Part shown: positions 17,314-25,142 of the stretch, piece by piece
How the letters are laid out: every line of letters starts with the position of its first letter
Position numbering within the stretch: position 1 is the stretch's first letter
NCBI GenBank assembly: GCA_947589055.1
Contig: CANPZL010000017.1
Span: 1 to 43,469, forward strand
DNA from: an uncultured Lachnospiraceae bacterium
GTDB lineage: Bacteria; Bacillota; Clostridia; Lachnospirales; Lachnospiraceae
DNA: 43,469 nt
Direction of reading: 5' to 3'
Translations under genes and position numbers: made by a program
Notes under the pieces: model-generated
Database searches by the model: none
Told to the model about the DNA's origin: nothing
The model's input: only the letters and a program-made list of their open reading frames with translations

Positions 17314-17891
17314 TTAAGGTGGTTTCAAATTTTTCGTCTTCTTTCTTGGTGTAACAGAGAATATGTTCCGGTGAAAATGGATCGTACAGCGCTGTAACGA
17401 ACATCCGGAAACGCTTTCTGTATAGTCTCCTGTATCCCTAGGTTTTTGTCACCGATGATCTCACGATAGCCGTCATTGCCGACTCCGATTGCCACAAGTA
17501 TGGAAATGTTCGGATTTCTTCGCTCCAGCTGTATTTGAGGTACACATCGTCTACATAGGTGTAAGGGTACTCTCCGGTAAGTGAGCGAGTATGCCATGTC
17601 TCGATTTCCTACAGCGATAATGCTCAATGATGACAGTTTCAAAAGGAACTCCTTTGAGTTTGAGGACTTTCGTTTCACCTCACTGATGGTTGCCTGAAAG
17701 TTCCGTTTATAATGGACACAACGATAACTCTGGCGGTCTTTGGAATGCTCATATTTCTGGGCGTTGACCAGTTCATCAGCTTTCTTGTCAAGCAGAGCAT
17801 TGAGCGGCTCTTCTACGCTGCTGCGGACAAGATCTTTTAAGCCGTGCTTTATTAAATCCTCATTCAGTTAGTTGTAAATGCTATCAGACAT
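17314..17891 (-). pseudogene. Decayed IS256-family (mutator-type) transposase
   Basis: Reading the minus strand from ATG at 17891 gives family features in pieces: MSDSIYN followed by a TAA stop (17868-17870), then EEPLNALLDKKADELVNAQKYEHSKDRQSYR (in part: LLDKKADELVNAQKYEHS), VLKLKGVPFETVIIEHY, LTGEYPYTYVDDVYLKYSW and ISILVAIGVGNDGYREIIG. These fall in different frames. A block of several dozen residues between IIEHYR and the LTGEYPYTYVD segment is missing, and one C appears deleted near 17393, where restoring it would read RYQRCTIHFHRNIFSVTPRKK (in part: RYQRCTIHFHRNIF). The C-terminal third is gone. The first catalytic Asp of the DDE motif survives in YVDD. No function is expected. Confidence 0.85.
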
Positions 17892-18055
17892 GGTTTTGCC
17901 TTTTTTAGTAAAATTCTGTGTAGTAACTTAATTTTACCAAACGCATAGAACATGTCTATTTTTATGAAATTGAATTTACGAAATTAATTATACGTCATCA
18001 ATGAAAGTAAGTGTATACCAGCATCAAACAACAAACATATGTTCGCAAAAATTAC

Positions 18056-18084
18056 TTGCTATTATTCAGATAACCGAATATAAT
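18056..18084 (+). promoter_or_regulatory. Promoter of the restriction-modification operon with internal dyad
   Basis: TTGCTA (18056-18061) and TATAAT (18079-18084) are 17 bases apart, a good sigma-A promoter 25 bases before the first gene. Within the spacer, running into the -10 element, lies the inverted repeat TATTC (18063-18067) - 8 bases - GAATA (18076-18080). A dimeric repressor bound there would block RNA polymerase; the HTH domain of the first gene is the obvious candidate. A perfect palindrome AACATATGTT lies at 18034-18043, just upstream of the -35. Confidence 0.65.
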
Positions 18085-18108
18085 GGTAAGTGAAACGGAG
18101 GATGCGCT

Positions 18109-19575
18109 ATGGAATATTTGACGACGAAAGAAATATCAGAGCAGTGGAATATCAGTTCCAGAAGAGTAGCGATTTTATGTGAAGAAGGCAGACTTGAGGG
18201 CGCTGTGAAAAAAGGAAAAACATGGTTGATACCTTTTGATATTGAAAAACCGGAAGATGGAAGATATAAAAGAATAAAAGCATACTATGAAAAATTTATT
18301 GAACTGGAAAATAGATACGAGGTTATATATCCAGAAAGTGAAAATGCTACATATACGAGTTTGTTGAATTATTCGGATGAGTTAAATAAACCTTTTCAAA
18401 GATGGTATAGGTACAAAGAGGGCTTTTCTAGCGAACTGGTAAAACAGTTAATAAAAGAATATTCAAAGCATACACACGGAATAATACTGGATCCATTTTT
18501 AGGGAGCGGCAGTACGTTATTGGCGGCAAATGATATGGGATATTCCGGCATAGGATTCGAAGTCAATCCATTTGCACATTTTTTATCAAAATGTAAATTG
18601 GAAAACTATACAAAAGAAGACATTTACTGTTTTAAAGAAAAATATGAACAGATACTTTCGAATGCAGAACGTGCTGATCATGAGTATACGCTGCCCAAGT
18701 TATCAATTAGCGGAAAAGTTTTTGAAGACAGAATAGAGAAATATTATATGAACATAGGTATGCTCATTGATACCTGTAACGTTGATAAAAAGATAGTAAA
18801 TTTATTGAAATTGGGCTGGTTGGCATGTTTAGAACCGTTATGTAACTATCGAAAAGCAGGAAATGGACTGAAGATCAAGAAGTACGTTAAGCCGAAAACA
18901 ATTACTGTCGATGATGCCAGAGTAATGTTATTAGAAGAATATCAGAATATATACATTGATCTGCTTAAGAGCAAGAATATCGGCGACGTGACCTTATATA
19001 ATGAATCGTGTTTAAATATGGAAAAGAGGATAAAGCCGGAAAGTATTGAAGGAATTATTTTTTCTCCTCCCTATGCAAATTGTTTTGATTATACAGAAAT
19101 ATATAAGCTGGAATTATGGTTTGGTAAATTTGTTTCCGAATATTCAGATTTGAAAGAATTGAGAAAGGATTCTTTACATTCCCATTTAAACGGCGACCTG
19201 AATTTAGGAACGGAGATAAATAATGATACTTTGACAGATCTTTTGGCTGAATTGCAGCAAAAGGAGTTATGGGATAAAAAAATACCTAAAATGCTGAAGC
19301 TGTATTATAACGATATGTTCAAGGTGTTAGATGCAAGCTATAAAGTTTTAACTGACGGAGGCTTTTGCTGTATAGTTGTTGGCAATTCTGCATATGGCGG
19401 GATTGTATTCCCGGCAGATTTGATCTTGGCGGAATATGCTGAAAAAATAGGATTTCAGGTTGATAAAATAGAAGTAGACAGATATATTATTACGAGTTCT
19501 CAGCAATACGAGATAACAAAAAAAACAGGAAAATATCTAAGGGAGAGCGTTGTATGCCTAGTAAAGAACAAATAA
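18109..19575 (+). CDS. DNA methyltransferase with N-terminal helix-turn-helix domain
   Basis: A 488-residue protein. Residues 1-52 form a MerR/excisionase-like HTH (EYLTTKEISEQWNISSRRVA, then CEEGRLEGAVKKGKTWLIP). The rest is an amino-methyltransferase: SAM-binding motif I ILDPFLGSGST at 126-136 with the acidic GFEVNP following, and catalytic motif IV SPPY at 319-322. SPPY is typical of N4-cytosine enzymes but also occurs in N6-adenine ones, so the methylated base is open. The order motif I, about 180 residues of putative target recognition, then motif IV is the alpha-like arrangement. ATG 18109 follows GGAGGA. The next methyltransferase starts 22 bases before its stop, so the operon is translationally coupled. 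It should protect one strand of the asymmetric site cut by the AlwI-family enzyme two genes downstream. Confidence 0.85.
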   Translation: MEYLTTKEISEQWNISSRRVAILCEEGRLEGAVKKGKTWLIPFDIEKPEDGRYKRIKAYYEKFIELENRYEVIYPESENATYTSLLNYSDELNKPFQRWYRYKEGFSSELVKQLIKEYSKHTHGIILDPFLGSGSTLLAANDMGYSGIGFEVNPFAHFLSKCKLENYTKEDIYCFKEKYEQILSNAERADHEYTLPKLSISGKVFEDRIEKYYMNIGMLIDTCNVDKKIVNLLKLGWLACLEPLCNYRKAGNGLKIKKYVKPKTITVDDARVMLLEEYQNIYIDLLKSKNIGDVTLYNESCLNMEKRIKPESIEGIIFSPPYANCFDYTEIYKLELWFGKFVSEYSDLKELRKDSLHSHLNGDLNLGTEINNDTLTDLLAELQQKELWDKKIPKMLKLYYNDMFKVLDASYKVLTDGGFCCIVVGNSAYGGIVFPADLILAEYAEKIGFQVDKIEVDRYIITSSQQYEITKKTGKYLRESVVCLVKNK

Positions 19576-20912
19576 TAGAAGTTGAAAAGTTACCCGTACA
19601 TATTCAAAGCGGAGCCACTTATTTAATTAAACAAGCAAATCCCAATTCTTACACGCATGGTATGTTTAAGTATCCTTGTAAGTTTATTCCGGAAATTCCT
19701 AGATGGGGAATTCATACATATCTTTCTGAAAGAAAGGGCGTTATCTTTGATCCCTTCTCAGGAAGCGGGACGACGCTATTAGAAGCAAATGTGAATGGTA
19801 TAGACGCATATGGAACGGAAATAGATGATATTGCAAAATTGATCATAAAGGTAAAAACAACGGCCTTGTGTTTGCAACAGATCGAAATATTAGAAAACAG
19901 TTATTTAGAAATAATGGACATTATTCATCAAGATGACGTTCAAGTATTCCGGCCGGAGATTCATAATTTAGAACATTGGTTTTCAGAGAATACAATTAAA
20001 GAATTAGGAAGAATGAAAATATATATTGATAACATTCAGGATCCGGATGTGAGGGATTTCTTAAAACTGTGTATGGTATCAATTATTAAAAAGGTATCAA
20101 ATGCGGATGATACGTCTCCCAAACCCTATGTATCGAATAAGATAATTAAAATCCCCCCCACTGTTGAAAAGGAATTTTCTTCTGTTTTTCGAAGATATAA
20201 GCAGATGATAATGGAATTATTAAGCATTGAAGGGCTGGGAAAGACCGAAATGATTCCTGGAGATGCTTTGGATTTTTCCATACCGTTAAAAATTGATTTG
20301 GCTATAACATCGCCGCCATATATCAATGCATTTGACTATGGGAGAACCATGCGGCTTGAAAACTTGTGGTTGGCTACTTTGACAGAAGATATGTTAAGGG
20401 AGAAGAAAAGCAAGTATGTAGGAACAGAAAAAATCAATTCAAAGAAAGAAAAAGAAAATCTTAGAATTTTGAAAAAAAGTGTTCTCTTAGAAAATTATTA
20501 TAATATAATCGCCGGTATCGATGAAAAAAGAGCGTTAGTCGTGAAAAAATTTTTTGAGGATATGGAAAGCAATCTGCGTTGCGTACATCGTCAAATGCGT
20601 GTAGGCGGAAAATATGTGATCGTTATTGGTAATAGTGCAATTCGAAAAGTAAATATTGAAAGTTGGAGAGTAATCGAAGAGATAGCAAATGAAATGGGAT
20701 TTAAGACAGTGCAGTATTTTAATTATATCATACAGAATCCTTATATAAGAATTCCTAGAAATGGTATGGGTGGCAGGATCAATAAGGACTATGTATTGGT
20801 GCTGGAGAAAGGAGCTTGTAATGGCGCAAAAGAATCGAACGAAGGAAATATGGCTGATACCGAAAAGAGTGAATCTGCATCAAACAATATGCCTGATAGA
20901 TGGAATAATTGA
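19554..20912 (+). CDS. DNA methyltransferase, second of the pair
   Basis: A 452-residue amino-methyltransferase with the same motif order as its upstream neighbour but no HTH: motif I IFDPFSGSGTT at 64-74, acidic loop YGTEIDD, and motif IV SPPY at 253-256 followed by INAFDYGRTMRLENLW, matching ANCFDYTEIYKLELW in the first enzyme. The two are probably diverged paralogues, one for each strand of a non-palindromic site. It overlaps the first gene by 22 bases. Its last 30 or so residues (from GACNGAKESNEGN) are hydrophilic and low in complexity and are encoded in the 92 bases shared with the start of the endonuclease gene in another frame. Confidence 0.85.
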   Translation: MPSKEQIIEVEKLPVHIQSGATYLIKQANPNSYTHGMFKYPCKFIPEIPRWGIHTYLSERKGVIFDPFSGSGTTLLEANVNGIDAYGTEIDDIAKLIIKVKTTALCLQQIEILENSYLEIMDIIHQDDVQVFRPEIHNLEHWFSENTIKELGRMKIYIDNIQDPDVRDFLKLCMVSIIKKVSNADDTSPKPYVSNKIIKIPPTVEKEFSSVFRRYKQMIMELLSIEGLGKTEMIPGDALDFSIPLKIDLAITSPPYINAFDYGRTMRLENLWLATLTEDMLREKKSKYVGTEKINSKKEKENLRILKKSVLLENYYNIIAGIDEKRALVVKKFFEDMESNLRCVHRQMRVGGKYVIVIGNSAIRKVNIESWRVIEEIANEMGFKTVQYFNYIIQNPYIRIPRNGMGGRINKDYVLVLEKGACNGAKESNEGNMADTEKSESASNNMPDRWNN

Positions 20913-22581
20913 AAGAAAGTATGATGGGACAAGCTGGAATCCGCAGAAGCAGAATAATTTAGGCGTTAATCTGAAAAAATGGGGAGCCACTAAAGATGGA
21001 AAAAATATTTCGCCGCAAGCGATTCGAACGTTAGTGGCATCGATTCCGCAGTACTTGGGATTTCTTTATATAAATACGGATAGTACTCCTAATACGATAT
21101 GTCTTACCAAGGCTGGACTGGCATTGTGGCATAAGCATAAGGATGAATTAGTAAAAGTTTCTAACCTTGTTGAAGGCAAGGATTTATTGATAACACAATC
21201 AGAAATTGTACTGAAGCAGATGGAAAAATTACAGATCATAAATCCGGTAATCAGTAAGGATTGTGAAAACATATATGTATTTCCGTTTCGATTTATGCTG
21301 AAAGTGCTGTTGAAAGTTGGGTATTTAGATCAAGAAGAGATAGCATATTTTCTTTTCAAAGTCCGAAATGAAGATGAAGTTGATGTTATAGCTCAGGAAA
21401 TTGAAAATTTTCGAACATTACCTGCGGAAAAACGGGAGGCTCTGATTCATGCATTTAAAGGTACGCATATTGGAAATATTACACTAGTTAAAGCAGCATC
21501 AGCAGGGTATTTTATTTCGTTATGTCAAATAACCGGAATTATGGATAAATTGAAAATAACTCCGGATAACAGAAGTACCGCAATCGTTGCCTTAAAAATA
21601 AAGGACACCTGCATACAATATGTAAAAGAGATGTTAGATTCAAAATATCAAAATGCGCAAATATATGATTTTAAAAATAATTTGCAGTTGTGGATCGATT
21701 ATATTGGCGATCCGGCGAGAGATTTTCCGCCAATAGATGTTTCAATCCTCAATAAATCGGATCGTAATTTTTTGATACAAGTATTTCAAGATAGCGTTTG
21801 CAAATATGATGACCTTATTGATGCACATGGCGTGGTCCGATTCCCCATGTTCGTGAATGAGCAGTATGATGTAAAAATAATAGATACTTTATCCGGTGAG
21901 GAATTGGAAATACTGAATATATGCCCTGCATTTGAGCAAAGAGAATATGAAATCGGAGGTAAAATAAGAAATGTAAAAGTAACAGATGCGTCGTTAGAAG
22001 ATGTAGCGAGGGAGATTCAAGAACACTGCCAGGCAACGAATTTTGCGGGGAAAACATTAAATTATCTAAATACATTATCAAAAGTTACAGGGATTGATAA
22101 GACTACTGATAAGGCGCTAAGAGGGGCATATTTTGAGTATTATGTTTATAAAATGCTGAATATGCTTAAAAATGAAAATGTTGTAGATGAAGTTGTTTGG
22201 AATGGTAAGCTTGGGAAATATGGGTTGCCTACGCAGGCACCTGGTGGGAAGACGGGTACTCCGGACATTGTATTTACGATTGATAATCTGCATATTGTTG
22301 TTGAATTGACAACGATAAAGGCTAAGGCACTTCAATTTAGTGCGGAAGGTTCATCAGTTCCCGATCATATAAGGCTGTATAAGCAGGAATCCGGAAAGGA
22401 TGTTGTTGGTGTGTTTTGTGCGCCGGCGATTCACGAAAGAAACACAGCGGTAATGCAGTCTGCTATAGCACCCTATGGGATTGAACTGCACTGTATTACA
22501 GATAAAGAGCTGGTTGAATTATTGTTGTCTGAAGATAGAGAAAGAATAAAAAATATATGCGTAACTCCCCAAAGCCTTTAA
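20821..22581 (+). CDS. Type IIS restriction endonuclease, AlwI/BstNBI family
   Basis: A 586-residue protein whose layout follows nicking/restriction enzymes of the AlwI and BstNBI group as I recall them. It has an N-terminal DNA-recognition half with KEIWLIPKR, SIPQYLGFLYI and ICLTKAGLAL, then FMLKVLLKVGYLDQEEIAYF and DEVDVIAQEIENFRTL. The C-terminal cleavage domain has a PD-(D/E)xK-like site: TPD with P481-D482, then VVELTTIK with E495 and K500, followed by ALQFSAEGSSVPDH and the core strand VVGVFCAPAI. Known members recognise asymmetric GGATC or GAGTC and cut a few bases away; the specificity here cannot be read from sequence. ATG 20821 follows AAAGGAG and lies 92 bases inside the preceding gene; an earlier in-frame ATG at 20761 lacks a site. 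Confidence 0.85.
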   Translation: MAQKNRTKEIWLIPKRVNLHQTICLIDGIIERKYDGTSWNPQKQNNLGVNLKKWGATKDGKNISPQAIRTLVASIPQYLGFLYINTDSTPNTICLTKAGLALWHKHKDELVKVSNLVEGKDLLITQSEIVLKQMEKLQIINPVISKDCENIYVFPFRFMLKVLLKVGYLDQEEIAYFLFKVRNEDEVDVIAQEIENFRTLPAEKREALIHAFKGTHIGNITLVKAASAGYFISLCQITGIMDKLKITPDNRSTAIVALKIKDTCIQYVKEMLDSKYQNAQIYDFKNNLQLWIDYIGDPARDFPPIDVSILNKSDRNFLIQVFQDSVCKYDDLIDAHGVVRFPMFVNEQYDVKIIDTLSGEELEILNICPAFEQREYEIGGKIRNVKVTDASLEDVAREIQEHCQATNFAGKTLNYLNTLSKVTGIDKTTDKALRGAYFEYYVYKMLNMLKNENVVDEVVWNGKLGKYGLPTQAPGGKTGTPDIVFTIDNLHIVVELTTIKAKALQFSAEGSSVPDHIRLYKQESGKDVVGVFCAPAIHERNTAVMQSAIAPYGIELHCITDKELVELLLSEDRERIKNICVTPQSL

Positions 22582-22685
22582 TGTCCCGGATTTACATGGG
22601 GAGAATTAGATATATGGCTGAAAGAATAAGAGTTTGATGAAATACACGTAGTATGCTTTGAAAAAATACGGAAAGGGGAATATAC

Positions 22686-23510
22686 ATGGAATATTCGAGT
22701 TATTATACTATGTCGGCGGAAGAAGTGGCCAAAGATTATTTTAAAAAATTAAAAGTCATACGAATCATATTTTATGCATGTTTGTTTGGGTTGTATATTC
22801 TTATATTTATTGCAATTTTTCGTTTTAAGTTTTTGCTGTTGATTGCCCTGCTGCTTTTGGTGGTGATTTCTGATCTTGTATTTGTATATGTGAAATGGTT
22901 TAATTTTTATCGTTTGAATTATATACTTTTTACAGACTGTGATCCGGTAAAATACATAAAAGTATTTGATATATTGGAACAGGCAGACAAACATAAAAAG
23001 GCCGTATCCACCATCAATCTGAATAAAGCATATGGATACAACCTGCTTAAAGATTATCCTGCATTAAAAAACTGCTTGGAAAAAGTTAGTTTCAAAAGAA
23101 GTATTTTATCAAGAGAAATTTTAATCGTAAATTTATGGGGAAACTATGCAAGAAATACAAACAATATGCAGATGTATAAAGCATGTATAGAAAAAGTTAG
23201 CCGTTTTCAGAATGCTAAAAATAGGAAAGCGTATAAAAATAGCATCGCTTATTTATTAAATATATGGTCTATGCTTGATGCACTGGAAAAGGAAGACAGG
23301 AAAACAGCAAAGCAGTTGTATCACCATATTATAAAAAGCGAAAACAATAATATGAAGCGGGTACAGGATAAATACTACCTGTACAAAATTGAAAAATTGT
23401 ACCAGAATGAACAGGAGGCAAAAGAGGCATTGGAGTATGTCATACAATACGGTAATACAATGAAAATTAAAGAAGAAGCGGAAGCATACATGAAAGAATA
23501 TAATCCATAA
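22686..23510 (+). CDS. Membrane protein of unknown function, two helices plus helical cytosolic domain
   Basis: A 274-residue protein I do not recognise. Two adjacent membrane helices lie at about residues 26-46 and 49-69, separated by a short basic loop. The remaining 200 residues are hydrophilic and almost entirely helical, with repeated amphipathic stretches (KYIKVFDILEQADKHKK, YPALKNCLEKVS, KTAKQLYHHIIKSENN, KEALEYVIQYG) reminiscent of TPR-like repeats. ATG 22686 follows GGAAAGGGG. It lies 104 bases after the endonuclease gene on the same strand and shares its high A+T content, so it may belong to the same island. A role in defence is possible from position only. Confidence 0.7.
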   Translation: MEYSSYYTMSAEEVAKDYFKKLKVIRIIFYACLFGLYILIFIAIFRFKFLLLIALLLLVVISDLVFVYVKWFNFYRLNYILFTDCDPVKYIKVFDILEQADKHKKAVSTINLNKAYGYNLLKDYPALKNCLEKVSFKRSILSREILIVNLWGNYARNTNNMQMYKACIEKVSRFQNAKNRKAYKNSIAYLLNIWSMLDALEKEDRKTAKQLYHHIIKSENNNMKRVQDKYYLYKIEKLYQNEQEAKEALEYVIQYGNTMKIKEEAEAYMKEYNP

Positions 23511-23559
23511 CTGAATGTGAAACTTCTAATTGCATAATGAAAGCGATAATGATTAAATA

Positions 23560-23588
23560 TTGGAATTCAAAGAAAGTTATGTTATGAT
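23560..23588 (+). promoter_or_regulatory. Probable promoter of the NSS symporter
   Basis: TTGGAA (23560-23565) and TATGAT (23583-23588) are 17 bases apart, 48 bases before the symporter start codon. A fair sigma-A match. Confidence 0.5.
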
Positions 23589-23635
23589 AAACAAAATTTT
23601 ATGTGGAAAGGATTGGCAGGTTGCCTTGAGTTAAC

Positions 23636-25042
23636 ATGGAGAAAGAAAACAAGAGAAATACATTTACCGGTTCGATCGGGTTTGTTCTGGCTGCGGCAGG
23701 AAGTGCAGTAGGACTTGGAAATATCTGGAGATTCCCATATCTGGCGGCAAAGGACGGAGGCGGATTGTTTCTGCTGGTGTATTTGATCTTAGCACTAACC
23801 TTTGGGTTTACACTTTTGACGACAGAAATCGCAATCGGGCGTAAAACAAGACAAAGCCCGCTGACTGCATATGGAAAGTTAAAAAAAGGCTGGGGATTTT
23901 TAGGTGTCCTTTCCTGTTTAGTCCCGTTTTTGATCATGCCTTATTATTGTGTCATTGGCGGCTGGGTGTTGAAATACCTATGTACATATTTGTCCGGCTT
24001 CGGTTCGCAGGCAGCCCAAGACGGTTATTTTGAAGCGTTTATCACCGGCGATAAGGAACCCATCTTTATGATGGTATTGTTTTTGGCATTTGTCGTCTTT
24101 GTGGTGGTCTGGGAAGTAAACAAAGGGATTGAAACTACCTCAAAAATCATCATGCCGATGCTGCTGCTTTTAGTAGTTGCAATCGCAATCTTTTCATTGA
24201 CGCTGAAGCATACCGATGGGGAAGGAATCATGCGGACGGGTATGGAAGGATTAAAGATATATCTCATACCGGATATTAGTAATCTGACCGTCAGTCATTT
24301 CTTTACTGTATTGATGGATGCGATGGGACAGTTGTTTTATAGTTTAAGTGTTGCTATGGGTATCATGGGTGCATATGGTTCCTATGTCAAAGAGGATGCG
24401 AATCTGGCGGTTTCGATCAACCAGATTGAAATCTTTGATACAGCGGTCGCATTCTTGGCAGGAGTCATGATTTTGCCTGCTGTTTATAGTTTTATGGGGC
24501 AGGAAGGTATGCAGGCATCCGGTCCGGGACTGATGTTTCGTTCCCTTCCGAAAGTATTTAGTGAAATGGGAAAGATCGGAAATATTGTTGGGATTTTGTT
24601 TTTTGCCCTGATTCTGTTTGCCGCCTTAACCAGTGCGGTTTCCATTATGGAAGCAGTGGTTTCCAGCTTGATGGATCAGTTCCATATTTCACGGCTTCGG
24701 GCGGTAGTAATGGAAGGTGCAATAGCCTTGATCATAGGAATCCTGGTATGTTTAGGATATAACAAGTTGTACTTTGAATTACTTCTCCCAAACGGAGTGA
24801 CTGCACAACTTCTTGATTTGATGGATTATATCAGCAACAATATCCTCATGCCGATCGTTGCGATCGCAACCTGTATCTTGGTGGGTTGGATATTGAAACC
24901 AAAGTTCGTCATGGATGAAGTGGAAAAGGGCGGAAGAAAGATGGGCAGGAAAGGCTTATATCAAGTGATGATTAAAATCGTGGCACCGCTTTTGTTATTA
25001 GTTTTGTTTTTGAAATCCCTAGGAATTCTTACATTTATATAA
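23636..25042 (+). CDS. Sodium-dependent transporter, NSS (SNF) family
   Basis: A 468-residue member of the neurotransmitter:sodium symporter family with about 11-12 membrane helices and the LeuT fold. The unwound first helix with its substrate and sodium site reads GSAVGLGNIWRFPYLAAKDGGG; in part: GSAVGLGNIWRFPY. Bacterial relatives import amino acids with sodium; substrate here is unknown. Other landmarks are MPYYCVIGGWVLKY, QLFYSLSVAMGIMGAYGSY (helix 6 region) and LFFALILFAALTSAVSIME (helix 8 region). ATG 23636 has only a weak ribosome binding site. Monocistronic, ending at a bidirectional terminator shared with the convergent efflux operon. Confidence 0.92.
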   Translation: MEKENKRNTFTGSIGFVLAAAGSAVGLGNIWRFPYLAAKDGGGLFLLVYLILALTFGFTLLTTEIAIGRKTRQSPLTAYGKLKKGWGFLGVLSCLVPFLIMPYYCVIGGWVLKYLCTYLSGFGSQAAQDGYFEAFITGDKEPIFMMVLFLAFVVFVVVWEVNKGIETTSKIIMPMLLLLVVAIAIFSLTLKHTDGEGIMRTGMEGLKIYLIPDISNLTVSHFFTVLMDAMGQLFYSLSVAMGIMGAYGSYVKEDANLAVSINQIEIFDTAVAFLAGVMILPAVYSFMGQEGMQASGPGLMFRSLPKVFSEMGKIGNIVGILFFALILFAALTSAVSIMEAVVSSLMDQFHISRLRAVVMEGAIALIIGILVCLGYNKLYFELLLPNGVTAQLLDLMDYISNNILMPIVAIATCILVGWILKPKFVMDEVEKGGRKMGRKGLYQVMIKIVAPLLLLVLFLKSLGILTFI

Positions 25043-25080
25043 ACTATTTTGTGTAAATGGCTGTGGCAGCTTCGCCGCAA

Positions 25081-25117
25081 AAAAAATGGGTCTGAAATAG
25101 GTTCAGACCCATTTTTT
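25081..25117. terminator. Bidirectional terminator between symporter and efflux operon
   Basis: AAAAAATGGGTCTGAA (25081-25096) is perfectly complementary to TTCAGACCCATTTTTT (25102-25117) around a 5-base loop. The A-run and T-run flanking the stem make it work in both directions, between two convergent genes. Confidence 0.9.
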
Positions 25118-25142
25118 CAGTTAGATACGAAATCCTTACTTC

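Noticed and set aside
17325..17678. A genuine 117-residue minus-strand gene
   Set aside because: It is only one frame of the broken IS256-family transposase; family motifs continue in the other frames.
22565..22603. Terminator after the endonuclease gene
   Set aside because: CTCCCC and GGGGAG can pair, but the loop is 27 bases and no T-run follows.
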